From: Microglena sp. YARC
Taxonomy: Eukaryota > Chlorophyta > Chlorophyceae > Chlamydomonadales > Chlamydomonadaceae
Direction: 5' to 3'
DNA length: 64,000 bases
NCBI GenBank assembly: GCA_022414725.1
Contig: CM039463.1
Span: 85,274,738 to 85,338,737, forward strand
Each line of letters starts with the position of its first letter. Positions within the stretch are counted from its first letter, which is position 1. Shown here piece after piece: positions 11,201-21,520 of the stretch. The notes below the pieces were generated by a model. It did no database searches and had not been told where the DNA came from. It was given only the letters and a program-made list of their open reading frames with translations. The position numbers were made by a program, and so were the translations under genes.

Positions 11201-13334
11201 AGACCACAAATGGATGGCACTTGTTGAGAGGATCACTATGACCCCCTAATTATAATTGGTGGAGGAGATATGGGCCTCTCAAGCTTGGTGGGTGGGTGGG
11301 TGGGTGGGTGGGTGGGGGGGGAGGGGGCAAATACAAAAAAACAGAGTGTAGGGTGAAGAAAATACTCATAAGACCCCCCTTGCCGCAGACCCACCCAATT
11401 TGCATTGAAACTCGATTACCTACCAAGCATTAATGGCAACAGCTGCCGCCGCAAGTCCAGCCGCAATAGAAACATCCTTAACGAGGTGGAAAACGGACCT
11501 GGGTAAGCAGATGGGTATGACACAGCGATGAGTTTGAGAGGTAAGCATGAAACAACCTTGGTTGTATGGAACAGCAATGAGTATGAGTGGTAAGCATGAA
11601 ACAACCTAGGTCGTATGAAACAGCGATGGGAATGAAACAGCCTGCGTCATATGAAACAGCCTGGGTGGTAAGCTTGAAACAGGGATGGTTATGAAACAGC
11701 ATGGGGTGGTAAGAAACAGCCTGGGTGGTATGAAACAGCCTGGGTGGCATGAAACAGCCTGGGCTGGTAAGTATGAAACAGCGATGGGTATGTAAAAGCC
11801 TGCGTTGTATGAAACAGCCTGGGCTGGTAAGCATGAAACAGCGATGGGAATGAAACAGCCTGCGTCCTATGAATTGCCTGCGTCATATACTCATATGGAA
11901 CAGCTTGAATGGTAAGTAGGGGGCCCACTCAGTGATTCACTTTTTAAGCTACGTGCGGCAGCTTATCGGCAGCTCCGCTGGGCTCTCCATGCAGCCAAAT
12001 CTACCGCAGTCTAGTGCACCTGGACGCTGAGCTCAGCAGTATTCCAAGCCTGCAGAAATCCTGGTGCACATACCAAAGGATGAGCCAAGGAGCTGCGAAG
12101 CTGCTGCTCATGGCTGAAATGAAAAGCATGGCCCAACTGTAGAAGTACTTGCTGCAGATTGCAGTAACCCAACTGGGCCTCCATGCAAGCACTGGGTTAC
12201 AGAACGTAGAAATTGAATTAATTGCTGCAGATCAGTCATGTACTGCCAGAGTGGAGAACACAGCAAGCGCAGGTTCGCCAAGAACAACCCTTGTGGGCCT
12301 GCCTCCGACCCCATGTACTGCCAGAGTGGAGGACACAGCTGACTTGGGTGCACAAACCAAGAACAACCCTAGTAGGCCTGCTCCCAACCTCCTGGCATGA
12401 GAGTTGGGCATCTGGCAACTAGGAGATGACTTGACGTGGCGCGTTGGGAGGGACAACGACGAGTGGCGTGGGATGCAGGCTTCCGTTCAGTCTGAACCTC
12501 CCAGTGTGAACCTCCATGTCGCGCGTGTAACCGACAGTACGGCCGCGGTACAAAGGTTGCCCATGCAACAAACAATCAAACAATCAGGGGCGGTAACAAC
12601 CATGCATTAATGCGTTCGCCTTCCTATTCCATTGGTAACGACTCACTTCAGGGTGCCCTTCTTCCAGCATTGCTCGGGGATAGCACTGCGGATGTCTTGG
12701 AGGGTGAATGGGGGAGGTGCGGACAGGTCGTACGTGCCGTCCTGTGCCACAAAATATAAGGCATTAGCATGCGTATCGGATAAGTAATATATTTCAGCTT
12801 CAGCTTCGAGATGCACTCTTCCGATGCCGATGAGCAGCAGACATAACATCGTATCCAGATCATGGGCCGAATGCAAGCCCTCCGTACACGCACATCAAGC
12901 ACACCATTATGTTGAGTGTCAGGCTACACCCTGTTGGCTCATCTAGTGGTTCGTGAACTACAATCGACAATAGACAATGGATGATGAGGATGAGGATGAG
13001 GAGGATGAGGATGAGGATGAGGATGATGACGACATTTTCCCTGGTGGGCAGAGGGCGCTGTCGACAGGTATCTACCGCTAGTACCGTACCGCGCGCAGCC
13101 AGAGCCCTACTAATATATCAATTATAGTCCCCGTACTCGCTATCTCACCTCCTTCAGCGCAAAACCACGCTCATCGGTCCTACTAGATGTGCTAGTCTCG
13201 ACAGCGGCCGCAGCCAAGGGGTGGGGCTTTGAGCGGACTCCCGAGATCAGACCACCTCCGACCACATTGGGCACCCTGGTGCAGGGAGTCTTCAGCACAG
13301 AAGATCGGCTAGCGATTGAGCGGGAAGTCAACAT
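2148..13334 (-). CDS. FAD7: Plastid omega-3 fatty acid desaturase (FAD7/FAD8-like), 3' end missing
   Basis: Introduces the omega-3 double bond into plastid membrane acyl chains, a di-iron reaction in the chloroplast envelope or thylakoid. Eight exons join in phase: 13334-13149, 12741-12647, 11498-11424, 10628-10557, 9037-8854, 8438-8295, 3450-3253, 2258-2148, giving about 355 residues. All inner borders are GT-AG. Family marks in order are a Ser/Arg/Ala-rich transit-like N-terminus, [37 protein letters not shown], box 1 HDCGH, box 2 HRTHH inside [64 protein letters not shown] and box 3 HVLHH. APPPF and SPGK.GSHY favour the plastid omega-3 branch over Delta-12 FAD2. No frameshift is seen. The following 30-60 residues expected after LFSQ are not in the window. 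Introns are filled with satellites and copied exon edges. Confidence 0.9.
2466..2530 (-). pseudogene. Diverged copy of the exon 7 3' end
   Basis: Reads [13 protein letters not shown] then WYR before GTGG, resembling [17 protein letters not shown] of exon 7, with about nine extra residues between MP and WYR. It sits in the exon 7-8 intron. Either a relic of an older exon duplication or an alternative exon. Confidence 0.6.
2690..3290. repeat. Minisatellite made from the exon 7 donor edge
   Basis: About a dozen degenerate units contain the complement of CCTTGGTACAGGGG, the codons for PWYRG. The four nearest exon 7 (3,040-3,270, period about 67 bp) also keep the donor GAG/GTGAGG. The minus frame of exon 7 stays open through the array to about 2,920. 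Confidence 0.9.
3253..3450 (-). CDS. FAD7: Desaturase exon 7
   Basis: Acceptor CTTTGCAG, donor GTGAGG; 66 codons from [10 protein letters not shown] through [14 protein letters not shown] to PWYRGE. It contains a hydrophobic membrane segment. Both of its borders are embedded in tandem copies of themselves. Confidence 0.93.
3428..3910. repeat. Tandem copies of the exon 7 acceptor edge
   Basis: About eight units of roughly 60 bp, each with the complement of TTTGCAG followed by the first 25-30 bases of exon 7 (ATTCTGACTTCGAATGC and variants). Only the copy at 3,450 continues into the full exon. Confidence 0.9.
4163..4308 (-). mobile_element. LINE 3'-tail copy
   Basis: Reverse-strand copy of the tail behind the reverse-transcriptase remnant (39,842-39,997): AACTCAGGGCCCCCGTCGG ... 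GGCCTAC ... GGACTGTAACATAC, ending in a short CATA run. 5'-truncated. Confidence 0.8.
4385..7640. repeat. 3.3-kb TTTAGGTTGCATTCAC satellite
   Basis: A long array of 15-17-bp units (AGGTTGCATTCACGTTT and variants TCGCATTCAAG, TTGCTTTCACG) arranged in higher-order units of about 105-125 bp. It fills most of the intron between desaturase exons 6 and 7. No coding content. Confidence 0.97.
7797..8297 (-). repeat. Copies of desaturase exon 6 and its donor edge
   Basis: Downstream of exon 6 are two longer copies (about 8,080-8,200 and 7,925-8,045) encoding AFPVYLW..(S/T)PGK.GS.YDP and YAPN.K.M, each with donor GTGAGT, and three short copies of only the last 25-35 bases (near 8,232, 7,858 and 7,800). 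The longer copies have no AG where exon 6 has its acceptor. They are decoys or decayed exons. Confidence 0.9.
8295..8438 (-). CDS. FAD7: Desaturase exon 6
   Basis: Acceptor CAATCAG, donor GTGAGT; 48 codons. Contains [19 protein letters not shown] and ends YAPSEKNM. Its 3' edge and donor are copied repeatedly downstream. Confidence 0.92.
8575..8850. repeat. ACAAG-type simple array
   Basis: Degenerate run of ACAAGACAAGACAGA units in the intron after exon 5. G-rich GGGTGG repeats occupy about 8,445-8,560. No gene content. Confidence 0.9.
8854..9037 (-). CDS. FAD7: Desaturase exon 5 (histidine boxes 1-2)
   Basis: Acceptor CCTTGCAG, donor GTATGT; one base plus 61 codons. Contains [33 protein letters not shown] and ENDESW, all diagnostic of the family. 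Confidence 0.93.
9068..9199 (-). pseudogene. Truncated duplicate of desaturase exon 5
   Basis: Carries an AG acceptor and about 45 codons similar to exon 5 ([26 protein letters not shown]), but YHGW is changed to SHSW and the copy stops before the 3' half and donor. It is a decayed acceptor-side duplicate. Confidence 0.88.
9285..9690. repeat. Array of the exon 5 acceptor junction
   Basis: Four units of about 100 bp. Each holds the complement of CCCTTGCAG/TGGGCACCAG, the exact exon 5 acceptor with the first ten exon bases, plus a G-rich spacer. Confidence 0.88.
9820..10050. repeat. CTCACCACTTCTGATATTC tandem repeat
   Basis: About ten units of 19-21 bp in the intron between exons 4 and 5. The sequence 9,690-9,820 shows nothing recognisable. 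Confidence 0.9.
10052..10247. mobile_element. Fold-back MITE, copy A
   Basis: Terminal inverted repeats of about 40 bp: TTTCAACTACGAGCAGCAGC on the left and GCTTGTAGCCGAAAAGAA on the right are imperfect reverse complements. The same ends recur at 11,938, 34,218 and 62,391. No transposase. Neighbouring intron sequence (10,250-10,556 and 10,629-11,423) holds nothing else recognisable except a GGGT run at 11,290-11,325. Confidence 0.8.
10557..10628 (-). CDS. FAD7: Desaturase exon 4
   Basis: Acceptor TTGTAG, donor GTAAGT. Encodes [20 protein letters not shown]; the next Cys codon is split TG/T across the intron, completing histidine box 1 (HDCGH) with exon 5. Confidence 0.92.
11424..11498 (-). 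CDS. FAD7: Desaturase exon 3
   Basis: Acceptor TTACCCAG, donor GTAGGT. Encodes [19 protein letters not shown], which matches the family's first membrane segment. Both ends are split codons that fit their neighbours (AA/G = Lys, TG/G = Trp). Confidence 0.85.
11505..11935. repeat. Array related to the exon 3 acceptor
   Basis: About ten units of roughly 20-45 bp with GAAACAGCCTGGGTGGTAAGC. The complement, GCTTACCACCCAG, matches the exon 3 acceptor GCTTACCCAG, so the array seems seeded by that splice site. Confidence 0.75.
11938..12128. mobile_element. Fold-back MITE, copy B
   Basis: Ends TTTTTAAGCTACGTGCGGCAG and GCTGCTGCTCATGGCTGAAAT pair as terminal inverted repeats, and the inner AGTCTAGTGCACCTGGA is shared with copy A. 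About 190 bp. A two-copy repeat (CATGTACTGCCAGAGTGGAG) follows at 12,237-12,390. Confidence 0.8.
12647..12741 (-). CDS. FAD7: Desaturase exon 2
   Basis: Acceptor GCACAG, donor GTGAGT; 31 codons plus two bases. Encodes [20 protein letters not shown], the conserved segment before the first transmembrane part of plastid omega-3 desaturases. Confidence 0.9.
12978..13030. repeat. GAGGAT microsatellite
   Basis: Run of GATGAGGATGAGGA units in desaturase intron 1. Confidence 0.9.
13149..13334 (-). CDS. FAD7: Desaturase exon 1 (transit-peptide-like start)
   Basis: 62 codons from an ATG at 13,334 to KE before donor GTGAGA. The N-terminus [17 protein letters not shown] is rich in Ser, Arg and Ala with few acids, as in algal plastid transit peptides. 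An in-frame stop lies upstream, so this is the first available Met. Phase 0 to exon 2. Confidence 0.75.
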
Positions 13335-13684
13335 AGTGGGCAGAGATATGGCCGGACGTGCTCTGCGGCGCTTAGGAAGCTTTAGTTCATTAGTATCTAG
13401 GGCTCGGGGGGTTCATGTTGTAAACGACAGCTAGGTCCACGACATAGGTGGATGGCAGTGCGCGCGCGCTCCACAAGTTGAGACCAGAGTTGAGACCAGA
13501 GTTGAGACTGAGTTGAGACGCCCCCGATGGGCCACGTGAGCGCAGCGTGGCGTGGCTTGGCGCGGCGTAGAAGTTCAGGGGGGCGGTGAGGGGGGGCGCG
13601 GTGGGGGGCGCGACGCGAAGGACATCTGTTGGCAAGTCCTAAGCGCGTGTCGCAAGCGACACGGAAAACGCATCAGCAGTCACA
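13335..13684 (-). other. Sequence upstream of the desaturase start
   Basis: Expected 5' UTR and promoter area. It contains three GTTGAGACCAGA-type repeats (13,475-13,520) and a GC-rich stretch. No TATA box or other element can be supported. Confidence 0.4.
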
Positions 13685-13743
13685 GGGTTTAGGGTTTAGG
13701 GTTTAGGGTTTAGGGTTTAGGGTTTAGGGTTTAGGGTTTTTTT
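13685..13743 (+). repeat. Interstitial telomeric repeat (TTTAGGG), array 1
   Basis: About eight perfect TTTAGGG units, the plant and green-algal telomere motif, directly joined to copy 1 of the 3.0-kb duplicated segment. Confidence 0.97.
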
Positions 13744-13807
13744 GGGCCTCAGGAGGGTCCAGAGGGGGCTAAAGCGAAAACCTGGCGCTTGTGTTTGAAA
13801 CGCGCTC

Positions 13808-13812
<5 letters not shown>

Positions 13813-13893
<81 letters not shown>
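13813..13893. repeat. (GA)n microsatellite
   Basis: About 40 GA units in copy 1; copy 2 (17,041-17,098) has about 29. Confidence 0.98.
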
Positions 13894-13894
<1 letters not shown>

Positions 13895-13951
13895 AACCGC
13901 CGCAACTACCGTAACGTGGACAGGGATCGTAGGGGACTCAATTCACGCTAT

Positions 13952-13985
<34 letters not shown>

Positions 13986-14240
13986 TGGTGAGCAGCCTGA
14001 ATGCTGGTACCGCATTACCGGTATTCATTCATTATTAATAATAGTATTGAATGCTAGCAGAATGCTAGTACCCAATTATGTAGGTATGTACCGTAATAGT
14101 ACAAAACATGCACTGTAACAGTACAAAACACGCACACAACAAGTTTTCCCTTCGTTCTCTGTTATTTAGGTGACTCTCGCGTCAGGACATGGGGCAATGC
14201 CTGTCTGGGACTCAACTGCCAAGGAGACATAAGCACAATT

Positions 14241-14452
14241 GTATGTATGTATGTATGTATGTATGTATGTATGTATGTATGTATGTATGTATGTATGTAT
14301 GTATGTATGTATGTATGTATGTATGTATGTATGTATGTATGTATGTATGTATGTATGTATGTATGTATGTATGTATGTATGTATGTATGTATGTATGTTA
14401 CAGTCCAGGGGTAGGCCAAATAGGCTAAAGGGTCTTTCCCTGGACTGTAACA
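14241..14452 (-). mobile_element. Expanded CATA tail and 3' end of a LINE copy
   Basis: About 39 ATGT units (14,241-14,397) are followed by TTACAGTCCAGGGGTAGGCC, the reverse strand of the LINE 3' end. The array is therefore best read as an expanded LINE poly-CATA tail. A second, opposite tail (CCCTGGACTGTAACATAC) follows at once and makes an inverted repeat with 15-nt arms. Copied at 17,447-17,648. Confidence 0.8.
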
Positions 14453-15257
14453 TACATACAATTACATAACTAGAAACCTACCAAGAGGGGCCGAAAGTAG
14501 TCGGCATATGCTAGCTCTATATTGCTTGATTTACCTTCCATTCCATTGTATACTGGTGTGTAACTATGTATGTACCGTGTGTATGTTACAGTCGAGGTAG
14601 GTTTTTTGGGGGGGGGGCAAGGAGGGTTTTCTTTCAAAGGGTGGGTCTCCCTGCGTTGCTGACAAGCCCTAAACTCATAAGTAGACAAATAGGCGTAAAG
14701 TACATGCTGCAAGGGAAACTTCCCATCCGGTGTGTGATTGTTGGGCCTGGATAAGACTTTAAACTACGTCACCCGCTTAGTTGGGAGTTTGGTTTGTTTG
14801 TCCTCGACACCCCCCTGATGTAATGTTTTTTTTTTGCTTTGTGGGTGCTTTTTCTTTTTGTTTAAAGCACAGAGTCTCATGCACCCGGTGTCAAGTAGAC
14901 TTTAACATGAAATGTAATGAAATGTAAAGTTATCTCCCTGTTTTCCGTGGGTATTGCGCAGGGGGAATTGGAATTGGAAGACAGGGAGCAGCCGATAGTT
15001 GGCTGAACAACTATGTACCAATCCAATTCAACCCTGGCTGCTTTTGTGTGTAGCAAGGTTGTTCAAGGATGCTTCAAAATCTACGTTTTTAGACGAGCCG
15101 TTTTCAAAATCTACGTGCTGTGCAGGGTTCCGTGAGTCACAGCTACGTTTCATGAGCTAAAATGTATGTGTCATGAATCATGATCTGCGTTTGCACCGTA
15201 ACATACCCTCCCAAATCTGTGTTACAGACGCAACCTTTTAAACAACCCTTGTGTGTA

Positions 15258-15320
15258 GCTGAGGCGTGAGGTTGAGGGGGGAAGCCCGTTTGCTTGCACA
15301 GGGGCCCAACCGCCATTGGA
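15258..15320 (+). repeat. Dispersed GAGGCGTGAGGTTGAGG element
   Basis: Shares GCGTGAGGTTGAGGG ... CGTTTGCTTGCAC .. GGGGCC.AACC with 18,455-18,515, 29,706-29,768 and, reversed, 44,272-44,332. A short interspersed repeat of unknown class. Confidence 0.7.
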
Positions 15321-16778
15321 AGCACATATTTACAATGCACATGATCTGCTCTCACTTGTCAGACTGCATCATTGGAAGTTGTTATCCCCCCCCACACACA
15401 CACACTCACACATACTTTTTTTGAGGCCTCATACCCGGACACCCAGGTAGTAATACGTGGTGAAAGGGGGGTTGAACCAACCATGAAACAAAAATATAAA
15501 AAAATCATTGGCGTGGTAAGCGTGCCCCCGGCTGTTCGGGGCCAAAGCTCTTGGGACCTCTGGGTAATATTGGTAGAATACGTCCCAGCATCCAACCTTC
15601 ATAATTTCAGATTGTTTCCATGTTTCCAAGAGGGGCGAATTGAAAGAGAGACTCGAGGAACAGTTCATTACACTTGGTGATTCATCATATCTAGGGTTGT
15701 CAAGCACAATATCGTACGATATAGTATGATCACGCAAACAGTCTCCGTACGATGTTTCGCATTGTCGTGTAAGAGAGAGAGGATTCGTTACATAAAGATA
15801 TGCACACAAGTTCAAGTTAAATGATTCGTTTCACAAACACAGCAAATAACTGCCGAGCCAGGACAGCAGCACAGCCTGCCGACCATCCAACTTTATAACT
15901 GGAAGCACGAGGGTTTTTAAGGGACACACACACAACCTGAAAAACAAACTAGGCCAGCCCCAAAAAGGACACAAACTAGAGGCAAAAAGGGGGGCGGAAA
16001 GGGGAGCGGAAAGGGGAGGGATGCCGAGGCAAACAATCCAGAGCACCAAGTCAAAAAACACAAGAGAGGAGGGCTGAACCAAACAGAACTAAAAACTCCC
16101 AAGGGCGTGCGCTATGAGCACCTTAATATGCAGCGATAATGTCCTGAAGAAAAAAGAACAAGTCAACCCAACACAACCTTCTGGTACAAAAGGACCTGAG
16201 TGCCGAGGAGAGCTAACATAGGCAACCCAAGAAGTAAAGGGGGAGTCCAGACGAAATACAGAGAGTTCAGAAACCAATCCTACCAAGACTCAGCAAGCAG
16301 GCACACATGACAGGGGCGAGAGAATCCGCCACATAGGGCAGACCTGTTTACTATACGCATCTGATATATTATATTATCATGAATATAGTACAATATATTG
16401 TGCTGTGTAGCAAAATGATATAGTACTGATATCGTACTCAGGCATGGTCGTGTAGTTTAGAGGCCGGGGTTTCGAATCTAGTCATAAGTAGCTCAAGGGA
16501 ATGGATGCCTAGGTACCGGCCCTCTTGGCAGTACTCCAGGTACCGGCCCTCTGGGCGGTACCCGCAAGTCTTAGGCACCTACTTGCCAACCCGCTGCTAA
16601 CATCCTTTTGGGATTAGCAAGTACCGGCCAATTCCTTTGGATGTACTATTCCTGATCCAGGTCCTGCGCCTGGCTTTGGGCACATTGCACTTAACTCGTT
16701 TGCCCAGTCTGGAGGGCGGTATGGTCCAGACACCGTTGGTAAAGCTCACGCCAACGGGAGTTCGAACCCCACTGTCGG

Positions 16779-16972
16779 GGTTTAGGGTTCGAACCCCACT
16801 GTCGGGGTTTAGGGTTTAGGGTTTAGGGTTTAGGGTTTAGGGTTTAGGGTTAGGGTTTAGGGTTTAGGGTTTAGGGTTTAGGGTTTAGGGTTTAGGGTTT
16901 AGGGTTTAGGGTTTAGGGTTTAGGGTTTAGGGTTTAGGGTTAAGGTTTAGGGTTTAGGGTTATGGTTTTTTT
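16779..16972 (+). repeat. Interstitial telomeric repeat (TTTAGGG), array 2
   Basis: About 24 TTTAGGG units with three degenerate ones. It begins after CCCACTGTCGG, and a second copy of TTCGAACCCCACTGTCGG is embedded after the first unit. It separates the two 3.0-kb copies. Confidence 0.97.
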
Positions 16973-17036
16973 GGGCCTCAGGAGGGTCCAGAGGGGGCTA
17001 AAGCGAAAACCTGGCGCTTGTGTTTGAAACGCGCTC

Positions 17037-17099
<63 letters not shown>

Positions 17100-17156
17100 A
17101 ACCGCCGCAACTACCGTAACGTGGACAGGGATCGTAGGGGACTCAATTCACGCTAT

Positions 17157-17193
<37 letters not shown>

Positions 17194-19970
17194 TGGTGAG
17201 CAGCCTGAATGCTGGTACCGCATTACCGGTATTCATTCATTATTAATAATAGTATTGAATGCTAGCAGAATGCTAGTACCCAATTATGTAGGTATGTACC
17301 GTAATAGTACAAAACATGCACTGTAACAGTACAAAACACGCACACAACAAGTTTTCCCTTCGTTCTCTGTTATTTAGGTGACTCTCGCGTCAGGACATGG
17401 GGCAATGCCTGTCTGGGACTCAACTGCCAAGGAGACATAAGCACAATTGTATGTATGTATGTATGTATGTATGTATGTATGTATGTATGTATGTATGTAT
17501 GTATGTATGTATGTATGTATGTATGTATGTATGTATGTATGTATGTATGTATGTATGTATGTATGTATGTATGTATGTATGTATGTATGTATGTTACAGT
17601 CCAGGGGTAGGCCAAATAGGCTAAAGGGTCTTTCCCTGGACTGTAACATACATACAATTACATAACTAGAAACCTACCAAGAGGGGCCGAAAGTAGTCGG
17701 CATATGCTAGCTCTATATTGCTTGATTTACCTTCCATTCCATTGTATACTGGTGTGTAACTATGTATGTACCGTGTGTATGTTACAGTCGAGGTAGGTTT
17801 TTTGGGGGGGGGGCAAGGAGGGTTTTCTTTCAAAGGGTGGGTCTCCCTGCGTTGCTGACAAGCCCTAAACTCATAAGTAGACAAATAGGCGTAAAGTACA
17901 TGCTGCAAGGGAAACTTCCCATCCGGTGTGTGATTGTTGGGCCTGGATAAGACTTTAAACTACGTCACCCGCTTAGTTGGGAGTTTGGTTTGTTTGTCCT
18001 CGACACCCCCTGATGTAATGTTTTTTTTTTGCTTTGTGGGTGCTTTTTCTTTTTGTTTAAAGCACAGAGTCTCATGCACCCGGTGTCAAGTAGACTTTAA
18101 CATGAAATGTAATGAAATGTAAAGTTATCTCCCTGTTTTCCGTGGGTATTGCGCAGGGGAATTGGAATTGGAAGACAGGGAGCAGCCGATAGTTGGCTGA
18201 ACAACTATGTACCAATCCAATTCAACCCTGGCTGCTTTTGTGTGTAGCAAGGTTGTTCAAGGATGCTTCAAAATCTACGTTTTTAGACGAGCCGTTTTCA
18301 AAATCTACGTGCTGTGCAGGGTTCCGTGAGTCACAGCTACGTTTCATGAGCTAAAATGTATGTGTCATGAATCATGATCTGCGTTTGCACCGTAACATAC
18401 CCTCCCAAATCTGTGTTACAGACGCAACCTTTTAAACAACCCTTGTGTGTAGCTGAGGCGTGAGGTTGAGGGGGAAGCCCGTTTGCTTGCACAGGGGCCC
18501 AACCGCCATTGGAAGCACATATTTACAATGCACATGATCTGCTCTCACTTGTCAGACTGCATCATTGGAAGTTGTTATCCCCCCCCACACACACACACTC
18601 ACACATACTTTTGAGGCCTCATACCCGGACACCCAGGTAGTAATACGTGGTGAAAGGGGGGTTGAACCAACCATGAAACAAAAATATAAAAAAATCATTG
18701 GCGTGGTAAGCGTGCCCCCGGCTGTTCGGGGCCAAAGCTCTTGGGACCTCTGGGTAATATTGGTAGAATACGTCCCAGCATCCAACCTTCATAATTTCAG
18801 ATTGTTTCCATGTTTCCAAGAGGGGCGAATTGAAAGAGAGACTCGAGGAACAGTTCATTACACTTGGTGATTCATCATATCTAGGGTTGTCAAGCACAAT
18901 ATCGTACGATATAGTATGATCACGGAAACAGTCTCCGTACGATGTTTCGCATTGTCGTGTAAGAGAGAGAGGATTCGTTACATAAAGATATGCACACAAG
19001 TTCAAGTTAAATGATTCGTTTCACAAACACAGCAAATAACTGCCGAGCCAGGACAGCAGCACAGCCTGCCGACCATCCAACTTTATAACTGGAAGCACGA
19101 GGGTTTTTAAGGGACACACACACACCTGAAAAACAAACTAGGCCAGCCCCAAAAAGGACACAAACTAGAGGCAAAAAAGGGGGGCGGAAAGGGGAGCGGA
19201 AAGGGGAGGGATGCCGAGGCAAACAATCCAGAGCACCAAGTCCAAAAAACACAAGAGAGGAGGGCTGAACCAAACAGAACTAAAAACTCCCAAGGGCGTG
19301 CGCTATGAGCACCTTAATATGCAGCGATAATGTCCTGAAGAAAAAAGAACAAGTCAACCCAACACAACCTTCTGGTACAAAAAGGACCTGAGTGCCGAGG
19401 AGAGCTAACATAGGCAACCCAAGAAGTAAAGGGGGAGTCCAGACGAAATACAGAGAGTTCAGAAACCAATACCTACCAAGACTCAGCAAGCAGGCACACA
19501 TGACAGGGGCGAGAGAATCCGCCACATAGGGCAGACCTGTTTACTATACGCATCTGATATATTATATTATCATGAATATAGTACAATATATTGTGCTGTG
19601 TAGCAAAATGATATAGTACTGATATCGTACTCAGGCATGGTCGTGTAGTTTAGAGGCCGGGTTTCGAATCTAGTCATAAGTGTAGCTCAAGGGAATGGAT
19701 GCCTAGTACCGCCCTCTTGGCAGTACTCCAGGTACCGCCCTCTGGGGCGGTACCCGCAAGTCTTAGGCACCTACTTGCCACACCGCTGCTAACATCCTTT
19801 TGGGATTAGCAAGTACCGGCCAATTCCTTTGGATGTACTATTCCTGATCCAGGTCCTGCGCCTGGCTTTGGGCACATTGCACTTAACTCGTTTGCCCAGT
19901 CTGGAGGGCGGTATGGTCCAGACACCGTTGGTAAAGCTCACGCCAACGGGAGTTCGAACCCCACTGTCGG
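16973..19970 (+). repeat. 3.0-kb tandem segment, copy 2
   Basis: Second copy of 13,744-16,778. At its end CCCACTGTC runs on into GG AA GACAGTGGG, a 9-bp inverted repeat, whereas in copy 1 the sequence switches to TTTAGGG at that very hairpin. Confidence 0.95.
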
Positions 19971-20689
19971 AAGACAGTGGGTGTCTGGAGTCCGTTCTTT
20001 CGAGGGCGGTGGTGTTTCCACTGCCAGGGCAAGTGGCCATTGTAATCTTTCTTTCTTCTACTCGTATGATATGTAGCCATATATAGCGATATATCGTACG
20101 ATGAGCAAGATACTATCGTATTTTTTATCTTCTTCAAGATTGGTTCATTTGACTCGAATTCTTCTGTATCGATATTGTGATGCTGTTACCCGTAATATCC
20201 TCTTGGTCTCATACTGATTTCCAAAGAAAAGTGGTACTCGATATTGAAATCACACGATTTATCGTATGACATCGAAAGATACATCCGAACAAAACAGTAC
20301 AATATTGAAAAACAAAATCCTAATCATCTCCGCTTAGTATGCTCCCTTGTTTCCGTGGGTATCGCACGGGGGGACTTGGAACTGGAAGACGCACGGTCAG
20401 CAGCCCAGAGTTGGCTGAGAAACCATGCAACAATCTAATCTTGATTACTAGCAGACCTGGACATGTCTTTCGTCCTTCTAAGCCTATGCGATTGCATTAT
20501 GTCCACAAGAAGGTGTACTCATGTTTACTCTGCCTGCAGATGGTGAGCAACCTGAAGGCTGATAGAGCATGCAATCAAAGCATTTTTTTTTTTTTTTTAG
20601 TAAAAAATAATAATAAAAATACTACCAATGGTTACCACGACAGCAAACAGTGAGCAGCCTGAAGGCTGGTTGACCATGTGCTGGTATTC

Positions 20690-20990
20690 AAACCAATAAG
20701 CCAAGCCAAACCAAACCAAACCAAGCCAAGCCAAGCCAAGCCAAGCCAATACCAGCTGGTTGATCATGTGCTGGTATTCAAACCAATAAGCCAAGCCAAA
20801 CCAAACCAATCTAAGCCAAGCCAATACCAGCTGCTTGACCATGTCCTGGTATTCAAACTTATAAGCCAAACCAAACCAATCCAAGCCAATACCAGCTGGT
20901 TGACCATGTGCTGGTATTCAAACTAATAAGCCAAGCTAAGCTAAGCCAAGCCAAGCCAAGCCAATACCAGCTGGTATACCATGTGCTTGT
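20690..20990. repeat. CCAAG/CCAAA array
   Basis: Four units of about 80 bp combining CCAAGCCAAACC runs with ACCAGCTGGTTGACCATGTG. The stretch 19,971-20,650 has an AGCAGCCCAGAGTTGGCTGA dispersed repeat (also at 14,985, 49,165 and 49,672) and no gene. Confidence 0.9.
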
Positions 20991-21059
20991 ATTCAAACCG
21001 AATCCAGTTCAAGTTCTTCTGCTGTGACATTACAATAAAATGGAATCGCTGCAATGAAA

Positions 21060-21520
21060 TTGCTGTTGTATCGTAGCTGCATGGTCATGAAAAGCTGTGG
21101 AGGTAGTTGATATTGTACTGCTGTGACATGGCAATATCACACCCCACTGACTGGCAGCGTACTTGATATTGCTGTTGTGGAGATAGTTGATATTTTACTG
21201 CGGTGACATGGCCACATCACACCTCACTGACTGGCAGCGTACTTGATATTGCTGTTGTTGAGGTAGTTGATATTGTACTGCTGTGACATGGCCACATCAT
21301 GCCTCACTGACTGGCAGCGTACTTGATATTGCTGTTGTATCGTAGCTGCATGGTCATAAATAGCTGTTGAGGTAGTTGATATTGTACTGCTGTGACATGG
21401 CCACATCATGCCTCACTGACTGGCAGCGTACTTCATATTGCTGTTGTATCGTAGCTGCATGGTCATAAATAGCTGTCGAGGTAGTTGATATTGTACTGCT
21501 GTGACATGACATTGCACCTC
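21060..21520. repeat. ~120-bp tandem repeat
   Basis: About four to five units containing GGTAGTTGATATTGTACTGC and CTCACTGACTGGCAGCGTAC. Confidence 0.9.

Larger units (their letters stand above)
13744..16778 (+). repeat. 3.0-kb tandem segment, copy 1
   Basis: Runs from GGGCCTCAGGAGGGTCCAG to CGAACCCCACTGTCGG and is almost identical to 16,973-19,970, apart from microsatellite lengths and a few single-base indels. It holds (GA)n at 13,813, (CAG)n at 13,953, (ATGT)n at 14,241 and low-copy sequence. A 128-codon minus frame (15,429-15,815) is conserved in both copies, but so is the whole segment, so this is no evidence for a gene. No transposase, RT or terminal repeats are seen. Confidence 0.95.

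Noticed and set aside
14162..14469. YIHT/MYVC repeat frames
   Set aside because: Translation of (ATGT)n on both strands; explained as a LINE tail.
15429..15815. 128-codon minus frame conserved in both 3.0-kb copies
   Set aside because: The duplication is too recent for conservation to mean anything; no domain, and no splice context.
16735..16780. tRNA-like TTCGAACCCC segment
   Set aside because: Only a T-loop-like motif; no paired stem or A box at the right distance.
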